Made by a program: the position numbers and the translations under genes. A stretch of DNA of 64,000 bases from Psychrobacillus sp. FSL H8-0483 (lineage in GTDB: Bacteria; Bacillota; Bacilli; Bacillales_A; Planococcaceae), in assembly GCF_038637725.1 (NCBI RefSeq), contig NZ_CP152052.1, positions 1,223,501-1,287,500 of the forward strand. Reading direction: 5' to 3'. How positions within the stretch are numbered: position 1 is the stretch's first letter; every line of letters starts with the position of its first letter. The notes below the pieces were generated by a model. That model did not search any database. It saw only the letters and a list, made by a program, of their open reading frames with translations, and was not told the DNA's origin. Below, in pieces: positions 8,236-18,009 of this stretch.

Positions 8236-9186
8236 TTGTTTCATCACACAACCGTATTACTTAAAGAAACAGTAGATGGACTAGCTATTCGTCCAGATGG
8301 TATTTATGTAGACTGTACCCTTGGCGGAGCGGGACATAGTGAATATTTAGTTAAACAATTAAACGAACAGGGCAGGTTAATCTGTTTTGATCAAGACATG
8401 ACTGCTATCGAGAATGCAAAGATTAAACTTGCAGCCTATTTAGATCAAGTAACATTTGTACATGCTAATTTCCGTTATTTAAAAGAAGAACTATATAAAA
8501 TAGGGATTGAAAAAGTAGACGGTATTTTATATGACTTAGGTGTTTCATCACCTCAACTAGATACTCCAGAACGTGGTTTTAGTTACAACTACGATGCGCC
8601 ATTAGATATGCGAATGGATCAAACAAGTGAGTTAACAGCTTTCCATGTAGTGAATGAATGGCCGTATGAAAAACTAGTGAAAATCTTTTTCCGTTATGGA
8701 GAAGAGAAATTTTCGAAGCAAGTAGCGCGAAAAATTGAACAAGCAAGAGAAGTCGCTCCGATCGAAACAACATTTCAATTAGTAGAGTTAATAAAAGCAG
8801 GAATACCTGCAGCTGCAAGGAGAACTGGTGGACATCCAGCTAAAAGAATTTTCCAAGCAATCCGAATAGCTGTTAATGATGAACTAGGAGCAGCAGAGGA
8901 TTCCTTAGAAGATGCAATTCGAATGATTAAAGTGGGTGGAAGAGTAAGTGTTATTACATTCCATTCTCTAGAAGATAGATTAACTAAAACAATTTTCAAA
9001 GAAGCATCATCGGTACCTAACTTGCCGCCTAACTTGCCAGTAATTCCAGCAGGTCTGGAGCCAATGTTAAAACTAGTAACAAGAAAGCCGATTTTGCCAT
9101 CGGAAGAAGAATTAGAAGTAAATAATCGTTCTCGTTCTGCTAAGCTGCGAATTGTGGAAAAACTAATTGAAAAGGGAAGTGTTTAA
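8236..9186 (+). CDS. rsmH: 16S rRNA (cytosine-1402 N4) methyltransferase RsmH
   Basis: 316 aa. Starts at a TTG (8236; [15 protein letters not shown]), seven bases after GGAGGG; the upstream TTG at 8221 lies in the ribosome site. SAM-binding loop [14 protein letters not shown], then [14 protein letters not shown] and the helical insert typical of Rsm[15 protein letters not shown], and [10 protein letters not shown]. It methylates C1402 of 16S rRNA. It is immediately followed by ftsL (TAA then ATG). Confidence 0.95.
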   Translation: MFHHTTVLLKETVDGLAIRPDGIYVDCTLGGAGHSEYLVKQLNEQGRLICFDQDMTAIENAKIKLAAYLDQVTFVHANFRYLKEELYKIGIEKVDGILYDLGVSSPQLDTPERGFSYNYDAPLDMRMDQTSELTAFHVVNEWPYEKLVKIFFRYGEEKFSKQVARKIEQAREVAPIETTFQLVELIKAGIPAAARRTGGHPAKRIFQAIRIAVNDELGAAEDSLEDAIRMIKVGGRVSVITFHSLEDRLTKTIFKEASSVPNLPPNLPVIPAGLEPMLKLVTRKPILPSEEELEVNNRSRSAKLRIVEKLIEKGSV

Positions 9187-9555
9187 ATGGCTTTACGTAA
9201 TCATCAGTCAAAAACTTACATAACTCAGCCTTCTTCTCCTAAACAACCACAATTGAAGAAGCAAGCAAAACAACAGAGGTATCTAATTACAAAAGGTGAA
9301 CGAGTTCTGTTTCTTATGTTATTAACTGTCGTAACTATACTTGGTATAATGATTATTCAAACTCAAGCGACTGTTCGTGCAACATCTGCGGACATTTCAC
9401 TACTTGAACAACAAATAGACACGACTTCAAAAGAAAATACAGACTTGTCCATTCAAGTAAGTGAATTATCTACCTATAAGCGTATTTGGAAAAAGGCGGA
9501 AGAGCTCGGTTTGAAACTGAATGAGCAAAACGTAAAGGTAGTACCAGGACAATGA
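9187..9555 (+). CDS. ftsL: Cell division protein FtsL
   Basis: 122 aa bitopic protein: about 40 basic cytoplasmic residues, one membrane helix (RVLFLMLLTVVTILGIMII, about residues 39-57), then an extracytoplasmic coiled coil (ISLLEQQIDTTSKENTDLSIQVSEL). FtsL forms a complex with DivIC and DivIB in the divisome. Sequence is poorly conserved in this family, so the call rests on topology and position between rsmH and pbpB. It overlaps pbpB by ATGA. Confidence 0.9.
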   Translation: MALRNHQSKTYITQPSSPKQPQLKKQAKQQRYLITKGERVLFLMLLTVVTILGIMIIQTQATVRATSADISLLEQQIDTTSKENTDLSIQVSELSTYKRIWKKAEELGLKLNEQNVKVVPGQ

Positions 9556-11753
9556 ATAAGAAATTTCGTTTTCAATGGGGAGCCTTTCTAATGTTTTTAC
9601 TTTATGGAGGGCTCTTTTTTCTATTGCTAAGCCGATTTTTATTTATCCAAGTAACTGGTACAGCAGAAGGGCAAGTATTAGCAACAAGAGCAGATTCCAA
9701 GTATAGTAGAGAACAAGTTTTACAAGCAAGTAGAGGGAAGATTTTAGATCGTAATGGAGAAGTCATTGTGGAAGATACAATAAGCTATAAAATGATTGCC
9801 GTTATTAGATCAGATGCTTCCAAGAATAGTAGTATTCCTCGACATGTAATTGATCCAGCAAAAACGGCTCAAGTATTATCGAAATATATTGATATGACAG
9901 AACAGGAAATACTAGATTTACTCAATAAAAATATACAAGCTGAAAAATATCAAGTAGAATTCGGAAAAGCTGGAAGAGACATTAGTCATGAAGAAATGAT
10001 GGAGATACAAGGGTATCAGCTACCTGGTATTATTTTTATTCAAGATTTGAAAAGGCTATATCCCAATGGGGAGTTTGCTTCCCACCTAATTGGCTTTGCG
10101 CTTAAAGAAGAAACAGAAGATGGGGAAGCCCATACAGTAGGAAAAATGGGACTTGAATATATTTATAACAAAGAGTTAACAGGTACTCCTGGAAAAGTAG
10201 AATTTAAAAGTGATACAAAGGGATTTTTACTTCCGAATGCTGAGAAAATGGTGACGGAGCCACAAGATGGACAAGATATCTACTTAACCATTGATAAAAC
10301 CATTCAAAACTTTTTAGAAGATGCACTAAATAAAGCGGAAGAGAAATATAGTCCGGAACGTATGACAGCAATTGTAGCAAACCCAAAAACGGGCGAAATT
10401 TTAGCGATGTCTCAAAGGCCAACATTTGAGCCGAACACGAGAGAGGGCTTATCAACCAACTGGTTAAACGAAGCAACCGAACAAACAATTGAACCAGGCT
10501 CTACAATGAAAATTTTCACGTTAGCTGCGGCAATTGAAGAAGGTGTATGGGACCCTAATGCAACGTATAAATCAGGTTCGTACAGTGTATATGACCGAAC
10601 AATTCGAGATCATAACGTGGTAGGTTGGGGAAATATTACCTTTCTAGAAGGGTTTCAACGTTCGTCCAACGTTTCAATGGCTTATTTGCTTCAACGTCTA
10701 GGGGAAGATACCTTTCTTGACTATATTCATCGTTTTGGATTTGGTCAGAAAACTGGAATTGACTTGCCAAACGAAGCAAGTGGAATAATAAGTGATCAGT
10801 ACCCAATCAATAGAGTGACAACCACTTATGGGCAAGGTTCCACAGTTACACCTATTCAGTTAGTGCAAGCCATGACAGCCATTGCGAATAAAGGGAAAAT
10901 GATGCAGCCGTATGTCATCGACAAAATTGTTAATCCGAATACGGGTGAAATAGTAAGTAACCATGAGCCTACTGAAAAAGAGTCGCCGATTTCAGCAAAG
11001 ACTGCTGATCAGGTTAAAGAAATACTGGCAAGTACGGTTACATCTGAACATGGTACAGCAAAACGATTTAAGTTAAATGAATATACAACCGCTGGGAAAA
11101 CAGGGACAGCGCAAATAGCAAAGCCTGATGGAGGATATTATTGGGGGCGTGAATTATTTTTATATTCATTCCTTGGAATGGCACCTGTCGAGGATCCTCA
11201 GTTAGTTGTATATGTCACAGTTCATAAACCACATTTAGAAGATACTGAAGTTGGGTCGCAGCCTGTTTCAGATATATTTAATTCCGTGACAGAAAATAGT
11301 CTGAAGTATTTAAACATTCAACCTGAAAATCTTGAATTATCTGAACCAATTGAAATGCCAGATGTTGTTGGTAATAATGTTGTGGAAAGCCAAATAGCAC
11401 TAGAGTCACAAGGATTGAAAACTGTTATAATTGGACAGTCAGAAAATGTAGTGGAGCAATACCCAACAGCGGGAACTTCTATTATTTCCAGTGGGTTGGT
11501 ATTTATTAAAGGACAAGGGGAAATTCAATTACCAAATTTCTCTGGCTGGTCCAAAAGGAATTTAATGATTTATAAATCATTAGCAAATCTTCCGATAGAA
11601 ATTATTGGAGAAGGATTCGTAACAAAACAAAGTCTGACAGCAGGTTCTGTAGTTTCAGATAACACACCAATAGTCGTTCAATTAGAGACTCCAGAGGAAA
11701 CTACAAACGCTCTTTTGGTAGAGGAAACAGAGGAAGGTCTTCCTCAAGACTAA
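9552..11753 (+). CDS. pbpB: Penicillin-binding protein 2B, septal transpeptidase
   Basis: 733 aa. Short cytoplasmic tail, membrane helix at about residues 10-31, a PBP dimerisation domain (RGKILDRNGEVIVED near 55), and a transpeptidase domain with the three active-site motifs: EPGSTMK (Ser317), SSN near 375 and KTGTAQ near 517. Two C-terminal PASTA domains follow (MPDVVGNN... and LPNFSGWS...). It is the essential septal peptidoglycan transpeptidase. The ATG at 9552 overlaps the ftsL stop, so the two are coupled. Confidence 0.94.
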   Translation: MNKKFRFQWGAFLMFLLYGGLFFLLLSRFLFIQVTGTAEGQVLATRADSKYSREQVLQASRGKILDRNGEVIVEDTISYKMIAVIRSDASKNSSIPRHVIDPAKTAQVLSKYIDMTEQEILDLLNKNIQAEKYQVEFGKAGRDISHEEMMEIQGYQLPGIIFIQDLKRLYPNGEFASHLIGFALKEETEDGEAHTVGKMGLEYIYNKELTGTPGKVEFKSDTKGFLLPNAEKMVTEPQDGQDIYLTIDKTIQNFLEDALNKAEEKYSPERMTAIVANPKTGEILAMSQRPTFEPNTREGLSTNWLNEATEQTIEPGSTMKIFTLAAAIEEGVWDPNATYKSGSYSVYDRTIRDHNVVGWGNITFLEGFQRSSNVSMAYLLQRLGEDTFLDYIHRFGFGQKTGIDLPNEASGIISDQYPINRVTTTYGQGSTVTPIQLVQAMTAIANKGKMMQPYVIDKIVNPNTGEIVSNHEPTEKESPISAKTADQVKEILASTVTSEHGTAKRFKLNEYTTAGKTGTAQIAKPDGGYYWGRELFLYSFLGMAPVEDPQLVVYVTVHKPHLEDTEVGSQPVSDIFNSVTENSLKYLNIQPENLELSEPIEMPDVVGNNVVESQIALESQGLKTVIIGQSENVVEQYPTAGTSIISSGLVFIKGQGEIQLPNFSGWSKRNLMIYKSLANLPIEIIGEGFVTKQSLTAGSVVSDNTPIVVQLETPEETTNALLVEETEEGLPQD

Positions 11754-11821
11754 AAGAGAGATAGAATAGTTAGTGCCATTTTTTCATACGCTATCTAAAA
11801 CGGATAAAAGGGGAAAAGGTA

Positions 11822-13720
11822 ATTTCTAAAATAAAACAAATTATACGTTTGCGGATGATTTGGATTATGACGGTTATATTATTCTTGTTAGTTGCTTCGA
11901 AGTTAGTACAACTTCAGTTTTTTCAATTTGATGAACTGACGCTGAAAGCGAAAGAAAGCTGGGATCGAGAATTACCATACGCATCACTTCGAGGTAGTAT
12001 ATTGGATAGAAATGGTGAAGTAATCGTAGGAAATAAGCTTTCACCAACCTTATTTTATATGCCATCTCAAAACGATGAACCAGAAAAAGTTGCGGAGCAA
12101 ATTGCACCACTTATAGAAATGGAAAAAGAAGCACTATTTGAACAACTTAATAAAAGAGCTTCTATTGTTAAAATTGCCCCAGCAGGAAAAAATATTTCGA
12201 CCGAACTTGCGATGGAAATTCAAGATAAAAATATAAAAGGCTTGTATGCGGGTGTCGATTATATACGAGACTATCCACATGGGGAGATGCTTTCGAGATT
12301 GCTAGGATTCACTGGCTACGATGCTCAAGGACTAGCAGGGATTGAATACCAATATGATTCCATATTAAAAGGAAAGTCATCAGCAATACGTATGTTTACA
12401 GATGCAAAAGGGGTACCTCTACCTCATGTGGATGATGGTTGGAAAAGTGGAGATGCTGGGAATCATGTCCAATTAACAATTGATATGAAAATTCAGGAAG
12501 TCGTAGAAAGAGAGCTTTCTCAAGCAATGCTGAAGTATGATGCAACGCAAGCAATTGCAATAGCGATGAATCCGAATAATGGAGAGATACTTGCATTAGC
12601 TTCCGCACCAAATTTTGATCCCTCAGCGTATCAAGAGGCGGATTCTACTATTTATAATCGTAATTTACCAGTTTGGATGACATTTGAACCTGGCTCGACA
12701 TTTAAAATAATTACACTAAGTGCTGCATTAGAAGAAAATGTAGTGGATTTAGAAAATGATCATTTTTTTGATCCTGGATACGCAATGGTAGAAGGTGCTA
12801 GACTCCGGTGTTGGAAAAGGCAAGGGCATGGAGATGAAACTTTCCTAGAAGTAGTCCAAGATTCCTGTAATCCAGGTTTTGTCGAGCTAGGTAGAAGAGT
12901 AGGTCCGGATAAGCTTCAGGATTACATACGTAAATTTGGTTTTGGACAGTCAACAGGATCTGGAATGGCTGGAGAATCAACGGGCATTCTATTTAGTGAA
13001 GAAGGTTATGGACCCGTCGAGCATGCCACCACATCATTCGGTCAAGGGATATCGGTAACACCAATACAACAAGTGCAAGCAGTTGCTGCAGCAGTGAACG
13101 GCGGTTATTTATATAGACCATATATTGTTAAAAATATCTTAGACGGAGAAACGAATGATATTTTATCGAGTACCGAACCAGAGATGAAAAACCAAGTAAT
13201 CAGTGAAGAAACTTCTGCAAAAGTTCGAGATGCGCTAGAACATGTTGTAGCGTTAGGCTCAGGAAGGCATGCGTATAGAGATGGTTTGCGAATTGGTGGA
13301 AAAACAGGAACTGCCCAAAAGGTAAAAGACGGTAGATATATGGATGGTGAATATATCGTATCTTTTATCGGTTTTGCCCCAGCGGATAATCCAGAAATAG
13401 TTGTATACGTTGCAATAGATAATCCCAAAAATTCTTCCGTGTTTGGGTCTGTCATTGCAGCACCAATCGTTGGGCAAATTATTGAAGATTCCCTCGAAAT
13501 TTCTGACGGTGGTAAACAGATAGAAAAAGAATATAGATGGGGGGATATCCAGCAAGTTCGCGTTCCAAACTTAGTAGGAGTGAAGAAAAACAAAATAACA
13601 TCCTATATGTATCCATTCTCCATTGTTTGGCACGGGGACGGGGAAGAAATACTAACCCAATTACCAAAAGAAAATAGTCTTATTCCATTGGATGGGACCA
13701 TACATGTTTACACAAAATAA
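11822..13720 (+). CDS. spoVD: Sporulation transpeptidase SpoVD (apparent ATT start)
   Basis: About 632 aa. Motifs: RGSILDRNGEVIVG near residue 55, EPGSTFK (Ser292), SCN near 343, KTGTAQK near 492, and one C-terminal PASTA-like domain (VPNLVGVKKNK). In B. subtilis SpoVD makes spore cortex peptidoglycan with SpoVE in the mother cell. The start is odd. The first ATG/GTG/TTG is TTG at 11849, with no ribosome site and close to the membrane helix. An excellent AAGGGG (11808-11813) sits eight bases before ATT at 11822, which opens the same frame with a basic SKIKQIIRLR segment expected before the helix. So either ATT is used or an ATG was mutated. Confidence 0.88.
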   Translation: MSKIKQIIRLRMIWIMTVILFLLVASKLVQLQFFQFDELTLKAKESWDRELPYASLRGSILDRNGEVIVGNKLSPTLFYMPSQNDEPEKVAEQIAPLIEMEKEALFEQLNKRASIVKIAPAGKNISTELAMEIQDKNIKGLYAGVDYIRDYPHGEMLSRLLGFTGYDAQGLAGIEYQYDSILKGKSSAIRMFTDAKGVPLPHVDDGWKSGDAGNHVQLTIDMKIQEVVERELSQAMLKYDATQAIAIAMNPNNGEILALASAPNFDPSAYQEADSTIYNRNLPVWMTFEPGSTFKIITLSAALEENVVDLENDHFFDPGYAMVEGARLRCWKRQGHGDETFLEVVQDSCNPGFVELGRRVGPDKLQDYIRKFGFGQSTGSGMAGESTGILFSEEGYGPVEHATTSFGQGISVTPIQQVQAVAAAVNGGYLYRPYIVKNILDGETNDILSSTEPEMKNQVISEETSAKVRDALEHVVALGSGRHAYRDGLRIGGKTGTAQKVKDGRYMDGEYIVSFIGFAPADNPEIVVYVAIDNPKNSSVFGSVIAAPIVGQIIEDSLEISDGGKQIEKEYRWGDIQQVRVPNLVGVKKNKITSYMYPFSIVWHGDGEEILTQLPKENSLIPLDGTIHVYTK

Positions 13721-13770
13721 AATAACTATAGCGTTTATTAATAGCTCATTGTTTTTAAGGAGATTTTTTT

Positions 13771-14742
13771 ATGACATTATCAACAACGATCATTACACTT
13801 TTTGTTAGCTTTCTCTTATCTGTTATTCTTGCCCCAATCGTCATCCCTTATTTAAGGAGGATGAAATTTGGGCAAAGCATAAGAGAAGAAGGCCCGGAAT
13901 CACATCAGAAAAAAGCAGGTACACCAACTATGGGGGGACTTATATTTTTAACTTCCATTATTGTTTCCACACTTGCTATTTCATTATACTTTGGTGAGCT
14001 AACGACGCAATCAATTGTCTTGCTTATCATATTAGTTGGATTTGGTCTTATTGGATTTTTAGATGATTTTATTAAAGTAGTATTAAAACGAAATCTTGGC
14101 TTAACATCCATTCAAAAATTGATTGGTCAAATTATTATTTCGGTTATCGCGTATTTCTTATTGAAGCTTGGACCATTTGATACATCTCTTGCAATTCCTT
14201 TTACAGATATACATTTTTCACTTGGACAATTTTATGTAGCATTTCTCATCTTTTGGTTAGTTGGATTTTCAAATGCAGTAAATCTGTCTGATGGTTTAGA
14301 TGGATTAGTTTCTGGAACAGCATCGGTCTCCTTTGCAACATTCGCAGTACTTGCACTTGCTTATGAACAAGCGGACATTGCCATCTTTGCTTTTAGTGTA
14401 GCCGGAGCACTTTTAGGATTTCTTTTATTCAATAAAAACCCAGCGAAAGTGTTCATGGGTGATACAGGATCTCTTGCATTAGGTGGAGCTCTTGCAATGG
14501 TCTCCATTTTGGTAAAACAAGAGGTATTGCTATTACTCGTTGGGATAATATTCGTGATCGAAACGTTATCTGTTATTTTACAAGTGATTAGCTTTAAAAC
14601 GACAGGTAAGCGAATTTTCAAAATGAGCCCGATCCATCATCATTTTGAGCTTTCTGGTTGGAATGAACGAAAAATCGTAACCGTATTTTGGGCGATTAAC
14701 TTTATTGCGGCAATGCTGGTAGTAATCATGGAGGTTATGTAA
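13771..14742 (+). CDS. mraY: Phospho-N-acetylmuramoyl-pentapeptide transferase MraY
   Basis: 323 aa with ten membrane helices. Family motifs: KKAGTPTMGGLIFL, FLDDFIKV (catalytic Asp pair), NAVNLSDGLDGLVSG, VFMGDTGSLALGG and the cytoplasmic MSPIHHHFELSGWNE. It transfers phospho-MurNAc-pentapeptide to undecaprenyl phosphate, forming lipid I. ATG start behind AAGGAG. In B. subtilis murE lies between spoVD and mraY; here the gap is only 50 bp, so murE is elsewhere. Confidence 0.96.
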   Translation: MTLSTTIITLFVSFLLSVILAPIVIPYLRRMKFGQSIREEGPESHQKKAGTPTMGGLIFLTSIIVSTLAISLYFGELTTQSIVLLIILVGFGLIGFLDDFIKVVLKRNLGLTSIQKLIGQIIISVIAYFLLKLGPFDTSLAIPFTDIHFSLGQFYVAFLIFWLVGFSNAVNLSDGLDGLVSGTASVSFATFAVLALAYEQADIAIFAFSVAGALLGFLLFNKNPAKVFMGDTGSLALGGALAMVSILVKQEVLLLLVGIIFVIETLSVILQVISFKTTGKRIFKMSPIHHHFELSGWNERKIVTVFWAINFIAAMLVVIMEVM

Positions 14743-14743
14743 A

Positions 14744-16099
14744 GTGAAACAATTACCGTTTGTCTATCATAAAAAAATACTTGTACTAGGTTTAGCGAAA
14801 AGTGGTACAGCTGCAGCAGAAATTTTGCATGATTTAGGTGCATTTGTAACTGTCAATGATTCTAAGCCATTTGAACAAAATGATAACGCACAGTATTTAC
14901 TTACAAAAGGGTTAACTGTTATTTGTGGAAGTCACCCCGAGGATCTTTTAGACGAGGGTTTCAGTCTTGTAGTTAAGAATCCAGGAATTCCGTATACTAA
15001 TGTAGTCATTAAAGAAGCCCAAAAAAGAGGCATTCCAGTTTGGACAGAGGTAGAACTAGCTTATCGAATTAGTGATGCACCAATGATTGGAATAACAGGT
15101 TCAAATGGGAAAACGACTACAACTACTTTAATTTTTGAAATGCTAGCAGCAGGCGATAAGCATCCGCTAATTGCCGGAAATATCGGAACTGTTGCAAGTA
15201 GCGTTGCGAAAGAAGCTTCGAATGAAAATACGATTGTAACAGAGTTATCATCATTTCAGTTGATGGGTGTAGAGCAGTTAAAACCAAAAATCTCTGTATT
15301 GCTGAATTTGTATGAAGCTCATTTAGATTATCATGCTGATTTCCAAGAATACACGGATGCAAAATTTAATATTGCCAAAAAACAAGATGCTACAGACTGG
15401 TTTATTTTTAACGGAGAACAAAGGATAGTTAAGGATTATGCTGAGAAAAGCATGGCTTCCAAAGTACCATTCTATGTTAGTAATAAAACAAACGATGGCA
15501 TAAGTGCCGATGATTTGTATATATATTGGAATGGGGAAAAACTGTTTGAACGTTCGATTATCGCACTTCGTGGTAAACATAATCTAGAAAATGTGTTGGC
15601 AGCAACTGCTTCTGCATTACTTATGGATTGCTCTTTGGAAAGTATCCTCCATGTGCTTTCTACATTTCAAGGGGTTAAGCATCGCACTCAATTTGTTAGA
15701 GAGTGGAAAGGTCGCAAGTTTTATAATGACTCCAAAGCTACAAATGCTCTTGCTACAAAGAGCGCATTAGAAGGCTTCTCGGAACCAATTATTTTAATCG
15801 CTGGCGGAGTGGATCGTGGACACTCATTTGATGAATTAGTCCCTTATTTACATAATGTGAAAGCTTTAATTCACTTTGGGGAAACTGCCGATCGTCTGCA
15901 GGAGTTTGGAGAACAACAAGGTATTCCTACTGTCATTCAAGTGAACAACTTAGCAGAAGCAATGCAAGAAGGGGTAAACGTTTCGGTAGAAGGAGATGTT
16001 GTTTTATTATCACCGGCTTGTGCGAGCTGGGACCAATACGAAAGCTTTGAGCTTCGTGGGGATGAGTTTATAGAAAAAGTTCTAGCGTTACAAGAGTAA
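14744..16099 (+). CDS. murD: UDP-N-acetylmuramoyl-L-alanine:D-glutamate ligase
   Basis: 451 aa. N-terminal Rossmann-like region (VLGLAKSGTAAAEIL), central ATPase loop ITGSNGKTTTTTL at about residues 113-125, and a C-terminal ligase domain (FYNDSKATNALATKSAL, LLSPACASWDQYESFELRGDEF). It adds D-glutamate to UDP-MurNAc-L-Ala in the cytoplasm. GTG start at 14744, two bases after mraY; GGAGG lies within the mraY end. Confidence 0.95.
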   Translation: MKQLPFVYHKKILVLGLAKSGTAAAEILHDLGAFVTVNDSKPFEQNDNAQYLLTKGLTVICGSHPEDLLDEGFSLVVKNPGIPYTNVVIKEAQKRGIPVWTEVELAYRISDAPMIGITGSNGKTTTTTLIFEMLAAGDKHPLIAGNIGTVASSVAKEASNENTIVTELSSFQLMGVEQLKPKISVLLNLYEAHLDYHADFQEYTDAKFNIAKKQDATDWFIFNGEQRIVKDYAEKSMASKVPFYVSNKTNDGISADDLYIYWNGEKLFERSIIALRGKHNLENVLAATASALLMDCSLESILHVLSTFQGVKHRTQFVREWKGRKFYNDSKATNALATKSALEGFSEPIILIAGGVDRGHSFDELVPYLHNVKALIHFGETADRLQEFGEQQGIPTVIQVNNLAEAMQEGVNVSVEGDVVLLSPACASWDQYESFELRGDEFIEKVLALQE

Positions 16100-16115
16100 T
16101 GAAAGGATGAAATAA

Positions 16116-17210
16116 TCGAAAGATATAAGAAAGTTACTTTTCATCTCCTCCGTCCTTTTTCTATCCATTATTGGAATTCTATTTGTACACTCAGCAGGCT
16201 CTTATTGGAGCGAAGTACATTATAAAGGACAATTGCCTTTTGCACTGAAGCAAGGGAGTTATTTAATTGTTGGAATTTTAGGAGCCTTTTTAATTCAAAA
16301 TAATGGCCTTATCCGACTTCCGACATTTTGGCGTGTATTGTATTTAGTATCCATTGCATTGTTAGTTGGTGTATTAATACCGGGTATAGGTGTAGTGCGA
16401 AACGGTTCTCAAAGCTGGATTTCACTCGGGTTTATGAATTTCCAGCCGGCTGAGCTAGCTAAAATTGCTGTATTAGGAGTGCTAGCTAGTGCATTAGCAA
16501 ATGAAAAGAAATCAAAAAGTAAAGTATATATTCAAAGTGCTGTATTACTAATATTGCCAATTGGTCTTATCATGCTGCAGCCTGATTTTGGTTCAGCATT
16601 TGTCCTTGTCGTTGGGGTTTTCTTCTTATTATTTGCAGCGGGTCTTCCAATGAAATTTTTTGCAGCTATTGGAATGTCAGGAATTATTGCTTTTGTATTA
16701 TTAATTGTTTCAGCTCCCTATAGACTTGTTCGAATTCAAGCTTTTTTAGATCCATGGAAGGATCCTTTAGGTTCAGGGTTTCAAGCGATTCAATCTTTGC
16801 TAGCTATAGGGCCCGCTGGATTGTTTGGCTTTGGATATGGGAACAGTAGACAAAAGTTTTTATACTTGCCAGAGCCTCAAAATGATTTTATTTTCTCCAT
16901 TTTGCTTGAAGAAACAGGTTTTATTGGTGGGTTAATCGTCATTACAGCTTTTGTTATGTTTTTTTCGACAAGCTTTACGATGGCTGCAAGAGCAAAAACG
17001 AGGGAAGCTCAACTAATGATCATCGGATTTACTTCTTTATTGGTAGTACAAACGTTTTTAAATATGGGAGTGGTAACAGGTTTACTTCCTGTTACTGGAG
17101 TTACACTGCCATTCATTAGCTATGGAGGGTCTTCTCTAGTTATGACGTGGGGAATCATTGGCATCATATTAAATTTAGCAAATACATCTTCAAATGAAGG
17201 GAGGCGGTAG
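16116..17210 (+). CDS. spoVE: SpoVE / FtsW-type lipid II polymerase (start codon disrupted)
   Basis: About 365 codons of SEDS-family sequence: RNGSQSWISLGFMNFQPAELAK, the catalytic QPDFGSAF, LYLPEPQNDFIFSILLEETGF and LPFISYGGSSL; ten membrane helices. Its place next to spoVD and murD points to SpoVE, the cortex glycosyltransferase partner of SpoVD. No normal start exists where one is needed: the frame has a TAA at 16113-16115 and no ATG/GTG/TTG until TTG at 16233, which would remove the first helix. AAAGGATG at 16102-16109 is followed by ATCG at 16115-16118. Deleting the C at 16117 gives ATG AAA GAT ATA AGA with ideal spacing. Either a real one-base insertion (null or weakened allele) or a sequence error. 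Confidence 0.85.
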   Translation, partial: SKDIRKLLFISSVLFLSIIGILFVHSAGSYWSEVHYKGQLPFALKQGSYLIVGILGAFLIQNNGLIRLPTFWRVLYLVSIALLVGVLIPGIGVVRNGSQSWISLGFMNFQPAELAKIAVLGVLASALANEKKSKSKVYIQSAVLLILPIGLIMLQPDFGSAFVLVVGVFFLLFAAGLPMKFFAAIGMSGIIAFVLLIVSAPYRLVRIQAFLDPWKDPLGSGFQAIQSLLAIGPAGLFGFGYGNSRQKFLYLPEPQNDFIFSILLEETGFIGGLIVITAFVMFFSTSFTMAARAKTREAQLMIIGFTSLLVVQTFLNMGVVTGLLPVTGVTLPFISYGGSSLVMTWGIIGIILNLANTSSNEGRR

Positions 17211-17211
17211 A

Positions 17212-18009
17212 ATGGAAAAAATCATAGATATTGAGGATCGCATACCTACTTTAAAAGAGCGTAGAAGACGTAGAACAAACAAAAAGTTTTCCATTCTACT
17301 TTTTCTCTTTGTCTCTACATTATTGGTAGTCCTCTATTTTCAATCTTCTTATAGCCAAGTCCAAACAATTACATTGGACGGGGCATCACTTGTTCCAAAA
17401 GAACAGTACATAGAGCAAATTTCGTTGGAAATTGGTGACTCCATGTGGGGGTTTAGAGAAAAGAATTTAGAGGAATTACTGAAACAAAATAAGTGGGTAC
17501 AAGCGGTTACTGTGAAACGAAAATGGTTAACTGAAGTGGAAATCCAAATAGAAGAATATAAACAAATTGGATATGTAGAAGATGGAGACTTTCTTCGTAT
17601 TACCCTAGAAAACGGAGAGATTATGGATACAGATGGACAAGTCTTACCGTTAGAAGGGCCGATATTGTCGGGATTTGATGATGAAAAAATTCGACTGCGT
17701 TTAATAAAAGAGTTAAAAAACTTAAATAGCGAAGTTCTATTAACTATTTCACAAATAAATTATACACCGAATGAGAATGACAAACATTCCATACAAGTGT
17801 TTATGAATGATGGCAATGAGGTACAAGCGATGATCCCTTCATTCTCTGAGAAAATGAATTTTTATCCATTCATTTTTTCGCAACTTGAACCAACTGTGAA
17901 GGGAATTATAGATTTGGAAGTGGGGTCATTTTTCCAACCATATGTAGATGTTTATGGCGAACAGACAGATGAGGAGGCGATGGAGCTTGAAGAAGAGCAG
18001 ACTCCTTAA
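17212..18009 (+). CDS. divIB: Cell division protein DivIB (FtsQ-type)
   Basis: 265 aa. Basic cytoplasmic tail (LKERRRRRTNKKF), one membrane helix at about 31-50, then a POTRA/FtsQ-type domain (VQTITLDGASLVPKEQYIEQI, VKRKWLTEVEIQIEEYKQIGYVE). It stabilises FtsL/DivIC at the septum. ATG at 17212 follows GGGAGGCGG; an in-frame start at 17194 lies inside the previous gene and has no ribosome site. In B. subtilis murG and murB separate spoVE from divIB; here only one base does. Confidence 0.9.
   Translation: MEKIIDIEDRIPTLKERRRRRTNKKFSILLFLFVSTLLVVLYFQSSYSQVQTITLDGASLVPKEQYIEQISLEIGDSMWGFREKNLEELLKQNKWVQAVTVKRKWLTEVEIQIEEYKQIGYVEDGDFLRITLENGEIMDTDGQVLPLEGPILSGFDDEKIRLRLIKELKNLNSEVLLTISQINYTPNENDKHSIQVFMNDGNEVQAMIPSFSEKMNFYPFIFSQLEPTVKGIIDLEVGSFFQPYVDVYGEQTDEEAMELEEEQTP

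Noticed and set aside
13105-13593. 162-codon minus-strand frame within spoVD, and a similar one at 18797-19303 in ylxX
   Set aside because: Shadow frames of well-supported genes.
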